Positions 17,960-22,206 of a stretch of DNA of 22,206 bases are shown here, one piece after another. A program made the position numbers and the translations under genes. Each line of letters starts with the position of its first letter. The stretch's first letter is position 1. This stretch comes from Phytophthora quininea (Eukaryota > Oomycota > Peronosporomycetes > Peronosporales > Peronosporaceae), in assembly GCA_011947345.1 (NCBI GenBank), contig JAAVTG010001009.1, positions 1-22,206 of the forward strand. The letters run 5' to 3'. Below the pieces are notes generated by a model. The model was not told the origin of the DNA. It worked only from the letters and a program-made list of their open reading frames with translations, and ran no database searches.

Positions 17960-19317
17960 TAAGTGTCACCAAGCTAGATAAGCTACCCACGAGGGGTAGT
18001 GAACACAAATAGAGAGGGTGCAATTGAAGGGATAGTAATCGTAAAATAACATATGAATGCTATATGTACGAAATTTATAGTAATCAATAAAAAATGAACG
18101 ATAGGAGGAGGGTTGACAAAGCCAGAACGGGGTAATGACGATGGAAATCGGATTAGTGTGAGTGCATATTATAGATTCAGAGTGTTGGGAAGGCAAAGTA
18201 AATGAAATGTAGATGAGGACAAATTATATTGAGAGTAAGAATTCATAAACTTGAGAAACTATTATAATAAGGGTTAAGACCAAAATGTGATAGATAATTA
18301 ATAAATTAATGAGTAGATATTGTTTTGAATGGAATGGTTGAGATAGATATCTAATAAGTTATTGGAAGAAGATGAAGTGGAATGCGAGTGTTTGTGCAAT
18401 GATACGATTTTAGTATAGTGTACAGAAAAAGAAAGTAAAGAAGATTATGAAAAAATATATTATGGTAGATATGGTATTAGAAGAGTGGGGTGTTAGAAGA
18501 ATAAAAATGTTATAGTAAATAACAACCGAGTAATGAAGTGATTTGTTGGGAAGTTAGTAAACTATTATAAAAAGGCGATGATGGAAAAATGATAAATGGG
18601 AGTATATGGATAGTGTGAATAGAATACAATAGTGGCAGTGTTTGTCGAGTATGTGTGTAAATGGAATATACATTTAAGTAAAGTGTAATATTCTAGAGGA
18701 TGTAAGTAATTGTAATTATGAGTATGTAGAATATGAGTGTGAGAAGTGTGAGTGTTGAAGGGGTATTTGTAGAGAATGAACATGTAGAATATAATACAAT
18801 AATGGTAGTTTTTAGTAGAGTACGTAAGAAGAAGTGTGTGAAACGTGTGAGTATTGTAGGGGAAATGTATAGAGAATAAGGGAATAAATGGGGGTGGTTA
18901 TGTAGGGTTTAGTGTGTGTATAGAAAGAATGTGTGTCACAAAGTATACGTTAAGAAAAATATGTTGTAGTGTATGTAATTTAAAAGTGTTTAGAATACAA
19001 GAGTGAGTAGAGTATGTGTATCTGTATCTGTATCTGTAAAGTATGAGTAGTTATTGAGTGTCTTAGAGTTTGACTGTTAGTATTGTATTATCTCAGTTAA
19101 ATGAAAGTGTACACGTATAAACTTGGTATAATACTAGATGAATGATAAGGGCAAGGTGGGAGTAAGAGAAGAAAGAAGAATGGAATTGATGAAAGTCGAA
19201 TGGATTGAGAGGTAAGAGAAAAAAGATTTGATTGATTTGATGGAAAATTAGTAAGGTGGAAAAAAAGAGTGGGATTTTTGATGGAACAGTAAACTATTTA
19301 GCGATAAGAAGGAAAAG
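17960..19317. other. C-depleted G/A/T tract (mirror of the left end)
   Basis: From 18181 to 19317 I count only about 47 C in roughly 1,140 bases (about 4%). Several 60-base lines have none (18721-18780, 19201-19260). The reverse complement is rich in CTTCTT, CACACTC and TCATAC words, like 1961-2520. No ordered ~142-bp array is visible here, only irregular GTGTGAG-type words and a small (TCTGTA)3 at 19021-19038. Frames found on the reverse strand (18565-18783 and 17966-18196) are compositional artefacts. The bias stops sharply next to the C-terminal end of the gene at 19318. Confidence 0.88.
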
Positions 19318-20650
19318 TCAAAAGATATCTGGAGCGTGATTTTCACTTAAATCGATCCGAAACAATGCCTCGAAGATTTCGTCAAGAGCTTTCAGCTCCT
19401 GTGGTGTACAATCAACATTTATGAGGTCTTCAAAGCGTAAATTACTGTGTTCATGACTCACTATATTCGCTAATCTGCAATCCACTGCTTCATGTCGTTC
19501 CAATAGGTAATATTAGGTGTAGAATCTGGGTTTTCATGTTCCCACGACAGCGTAGTTAGCACTTTGCAGTATTTGTCCCCGAAGTTTCGGATACGGTTAA
19601 AGGAAGAGCAGGTTGGTAATTCGGCCCCCAAAATCCTTTCGTACACGTGTTTTTGTCCCAAAAATCTCGACCAATTTTCCAGTACTTAAACAGCACGGGG
19701 AATACCTTCCGGGTAACTGTACTAGTAGGATTGAATATCGCCGCGACTTTGAAATGTTCTACGTCGTGATTACAATACTTCCGTAAAATTTCATGTCATC
19801 TGAGTGACCGATCGAAAGCAGAAAGGAGTCTTTCCTCTGACGGGGGCGTTTGATATCTAGTTGTTTCGTAGCGTTAGATATCATCGAGAATTGCACTGGC
19901 CATCATCACACTACCAACGTCGCTACTTATAACGCCGGAATGCTTTTGGCGAGGTCCATCGAACAGGTACTGCACAGAGCACGTTTCGGCCACGTGGATT
20001 TCGCCAGGATGTCGATTTTTGTGGTGCTTATTAAGACTCTTCCGTTGCGTTGCGAAGTATGGACAATACCCTCACTTAAATCCACCGCTAATCGGTAGAA
20101 TATCTACCGCTTCAAGTAATTCTGAGGTTGGCTCCAGATATTTTGTTAAGTTTGCATCGCTAGCAAATTCCATGTCTTGCAAACGTTGCTCCAATTCCGC
20201 CTTCGGGATACCACGTTTGTGAATTCTCCTAAAATGTCCGTCGACTTGTTTCGGCGAAGGGTTCAGGCAATATCGGTGCATAACGCAAATTAGGAGGCCT
20301 ACCTTACCGTTTACAACTGACCCCATGTCAACATGAGGATCGTTCACATTGACATCAACTTGACGAAGTCCGGCCAGTGGGGGAGTCTGGCTGATTAATC
20401 GCACTTATTGGTATGCTGGCACAGATTGTTAGAATCGCTAAGTGTGTTCGACCATCTTGGGCATGAAAACTCCATCGATTTGATTACCTTTATATATTTC
20501 CTGATCATGTCCAGGTGAAGTGTGTGTGAGAGCCAAACGACACACCGCTGTCATTTGGTGTTCCTTCCTGGTGTGTACAGATTGTGATCCTTTCGTTTGA
20601 AATTGGTTTCCGCAGCTTTTGCAGATGATCAGTGCGTCGTGTCGAGGCAT
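19318..20650 (-). pseudogene. Broken C2H2-like zinc-finger protein resembling the OrsD/DUF3505 family
   Basis: ATG 20650 opens a 70-codon piece with a finger-like ICKSCGNQFQTKGSQSVHTR and KEH (C-x2-C-x12-H-x4-H). After stops at 20405-20440 the same frame continues (20404 to 20072) with a second finger-like segment (LLICVMHRYCLNPSPKQVDG, HFRRIH) and LPISGGFK. There TGA at 20074-20072 replaces what should be the first Cys of a third finger, since GYCPYFATQRKSLNKHHKNR and HPGE follow in frame. Pieces at 19661-19470 and 19503-19318 (TYWNDMKQWIAD; CTPQELKALDEIFEALF) look like the C-terminal end in shifted frames. The spacing of the second and third fingers, with LPxxxGFxC between, recalls fungal proteins annotated OrsD/DUF3505, which recur in repeat-rich loci and whose function is unclear. 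The family call is from memory. A short intron could explain the 20405-20440 gap, but its 5' site would be non-consensus. Confidence 0.65.
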
Positions 20651-21467
20651 CGTTGCTGTAGTCGTTGAGCGAGTTGAGTGAGTTTCGTTTTGAAGAGTAA
20701 ATATACTATCTAGACCATTTGGGAGACTCGTAACAAATGAGCTAGGAATAGAAAAAATATTTGCTTCAATCTTCTAATTGTTTTAAACAATGTATATGTT
20801 CAGCTTTTTGTTGGATACAGATTTTCTGCACGTCAGGATGTTCAAGTGTTTGACATTTTTGTGTATACACAACAGTAAAGAAGTCGTAGGTGTTTTTGCT
20901 GACCTAAAAACACATTACAGGCTGTCAAGTTTTACTGCATCTTCAAATGATATGACAGGAATATGAAATAGATTGAGTGTATTTAAATTGGTATGTATGT
21001 GAACAACTTTGTGCGTAATCGTATCAGCTTTCTTTGGGCTTATCTCATCGATATTGCAGCTTCATATCGGAATCGTTACGGGGAAAAATTAATGGCTATA
21101 AAACTGAGGTATCGATACGCATCTCCATCTTACTGTTCCTGCGCCCGATGATTGTGTTTGCTAGAACGCCCGTCTACGAGGAACGCAAAGCGGACAGGCA
21201 CTACGGTTGGGACAATGGCTACTACGTATACTGTACAGACGAAGGCATACTGTCAAAATGGTCCTGGAATTGTGGATAAAAAGTGTGTGGGATTCGTTGT
21301 GGGCAGAGGCCACTTTAACGTTTCGATTACCATAATATAGAAAGGCAGGCTGCCCTAATTTTACGCAGATTACTGTACGTTGCATGATTCCTGTAATTTA
21401 CGGTATCTTGTTCTAAAGCCTTCTATTATACTTGTATATACAGTGCGACGTCGTCCTTCGTGCATGC
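20651..21467. other. AT-rich spacer with weak, unassigned frames
   Basis: 20700-21020 is AT-rich and holds nothing I recognise. At 21034-21340 two overlapping plus-strand frames are open. One has a hydrophobic run (ISILLFLRPMIVFA) followed by RTPVYEERKADRHYGW; the other has an ATG near 21214 and two Cys (YCQNGPGIVDKKC) and ends at 21340. A frameshifted remnant of a small secreted protein is possible, but neither frame is complete and I do not call it. Confidence 0.35.
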
Positions 21468-21806
21468 CTAATCAATAAGCTTCTGGTACACCTCAATTTC
21501 ATCATATAAGGCTGCCAGCTGCCGGTTCAACCTGACGATCTTGCACTTATATACTATAGCCATCGGAGTAGATAATATGTACTTAAATTCGTGCTCGATA
21601 ATGATCTCCTCGCAGACCTGGAAGTAGTTCATGAGTTGAGCCTGAGCATCAAGCTCTGCGATATTCATCTTTAACTTGGTCTCGACCAGCGATTCAATAT
21701 CACCGATGTCACCGTTCTTTACGTTGTTGTCAACAATATGCCGCTTCGATGGCCGTATCCCAGCCGTATTTACGGCAAAAGCTCGAATAGATGTGAATTT
21801 GCGGAG
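21468..21806 (-). CDS. Unrecognised ORF, coiled-coil-like (possible gene fragment)
   Basis: Minus-strand frame open from 21806 (just after an in-frame TAA at 21809-21807) to TAA/TAG-type stop at 21468, 112 codons. The first ATG is at 21668 (66 codons: MNIAELDAQAQLMNYFQVCE ... EVYQKLID). The upstream open part (AFAVNTAGIRPSKRHIVDNN, GDIGDIESLVETKLK) reads on smoothly, so the exon probably begins upstream of that ATG and the real start or splice acceptor is not visible. It is rich in Leu, Ile, Glu and Gln with heptad-like spacing in the last 30 residues (KIVRLNRQLAALYDEIEVY), suggesting a helical coiled coil. I recognise no family. Confidence 0.4.
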   Translation of the reverse strand, partial: LRKFTSIRAFAVNTAGIRPSKRHIVDNNVKNGDIGDIESLVETKLKMNIAELDAQAQLMNYFQVCEEIIIEHEFKYILSTPMAIVYKCKIVRLNRQLAALYDEIEVYQKLID

Positions 21807-22206
21807 TTATTGACTGATATTAGCGCCCTGCCAGCATCTTCGCCAGTGATGGCACACCGCACCGAGGTGGCGTTGACTTTTCATGGCGCTGCCGATTCCG
21901 CTTTGTGAAGCTCGCGTGGGAGATATCTGTTGCAAACGGTATATAAAGTGTCAATAGCGCAAGGAACAAAACTGCGATTATGTTTCCCTACTCGCTCAAG
22001 GGTTTTCTCATCATTGGTCTTTCTAGTAGACCGTTTTATGTCTTCTAGCGACCGTCGTGATCACTGCCAAGTATATGACACATCTTCCAGTTTCTTTTGG
22101 CGACCGCAAGATCGGGAGCACGCGAGTCAGCACTGAGATAGACCGAATTGAAGCTTGCGGGGGTTCGTTGAAAGCAAGACAAATTCGGGTGAATAGTGTA
22201 TCTTTC
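21807..22206. other. Terminal stretch without recognisable gene
   Basis: One weak plus-strand frame (21930-22136) with no known domain. The window ends here. Confidence 0.4.

Noticed and set aside
17966..18783. Minus-strand ORFs rich in Tyr, His, Thr and Ser (17966-18196, 18565-18783)
   Set aside because: They are a by-product of C-free base composition on the top strand, which removes many stop codons; low complexity and no domain.
21034..21340. Small secreted cysteine-containing protein
   Set aside because: The hydrophobic stretch and the Cys-bearing part are in different frames, and the first lacks a usable ATG. Without homologues this cannot be supported.

Overview
This window is a repeat-dense, gene-poor stretch of a eukaryotic nuclear genome. 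It has no bacterial operons and no intact gene. It is built from satellite-like arrays, tandem duplications and decayed DNA transposons, one of which has short (41-60 nt) GT..AG introns. The hAT and MULE relics look most like transposases I know from oomycetes (Phytophthora and relatives). I therefore favour an oomycete with moderate confidence; another stramenopile or a fungus cannot be excluded without a search.

Layout. Positions 1-2520 form an extreme strand-asymmetric tract: the first 2,249 bases contain no G. Its first 1.96 kb is a ~142-bp minisatellite arranged as alternating dimers. Positions 2703-5092 hold two direct copies of a ~1.26-kb unit, each carrying a 128-bp sub-repeat array (six copies in the first, five in the second). 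From 5.1 to 15.85 kb lie transposon relics on the minus strand: a PIF1-like helicase (5.24-6.0 kb), a MULE transposase (8.34-9.09 kb) and a nearly full-length hAT transposase (14.86 to 12.97 kb). Unassigned DNA and two unrecognised broken ORFs on the plus strand lie between or beside them. At 15.85-17.82 kb the 128-bp repeat family returns in inverted orientation, split by a 1,625-bp pogo/Tigger-type element. A C-depleted tract follows (17.96-19.31 kb), the compositional mirror image of the left end. From 19.3 to 20.65 kb lies a broken minus-strand gene with C2H2-like fingers resembling the fungal OrsD/DUF3505 family. The last 1.5 kb holds one unrecognised coiled-coil-like ORF.

The main observation is the symmetry. 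Left arm (G-free tract, then repeat array) and right arm (inverted array, then C-poor tract) are inverted relative to each other around about 10.8 kb of interior. This suggests a very large foldback-like element with compound terminal repeats, or two inverted copies of a subtelomere-like repeat. The pogo insertion is well resolved: 25-bp terminal inverted repeats, a TA target duplication, and an unoccupied paralogous repeat unit next to it that acts as an empty-site reference. Nothing here is likely to make a working protein in its present form.
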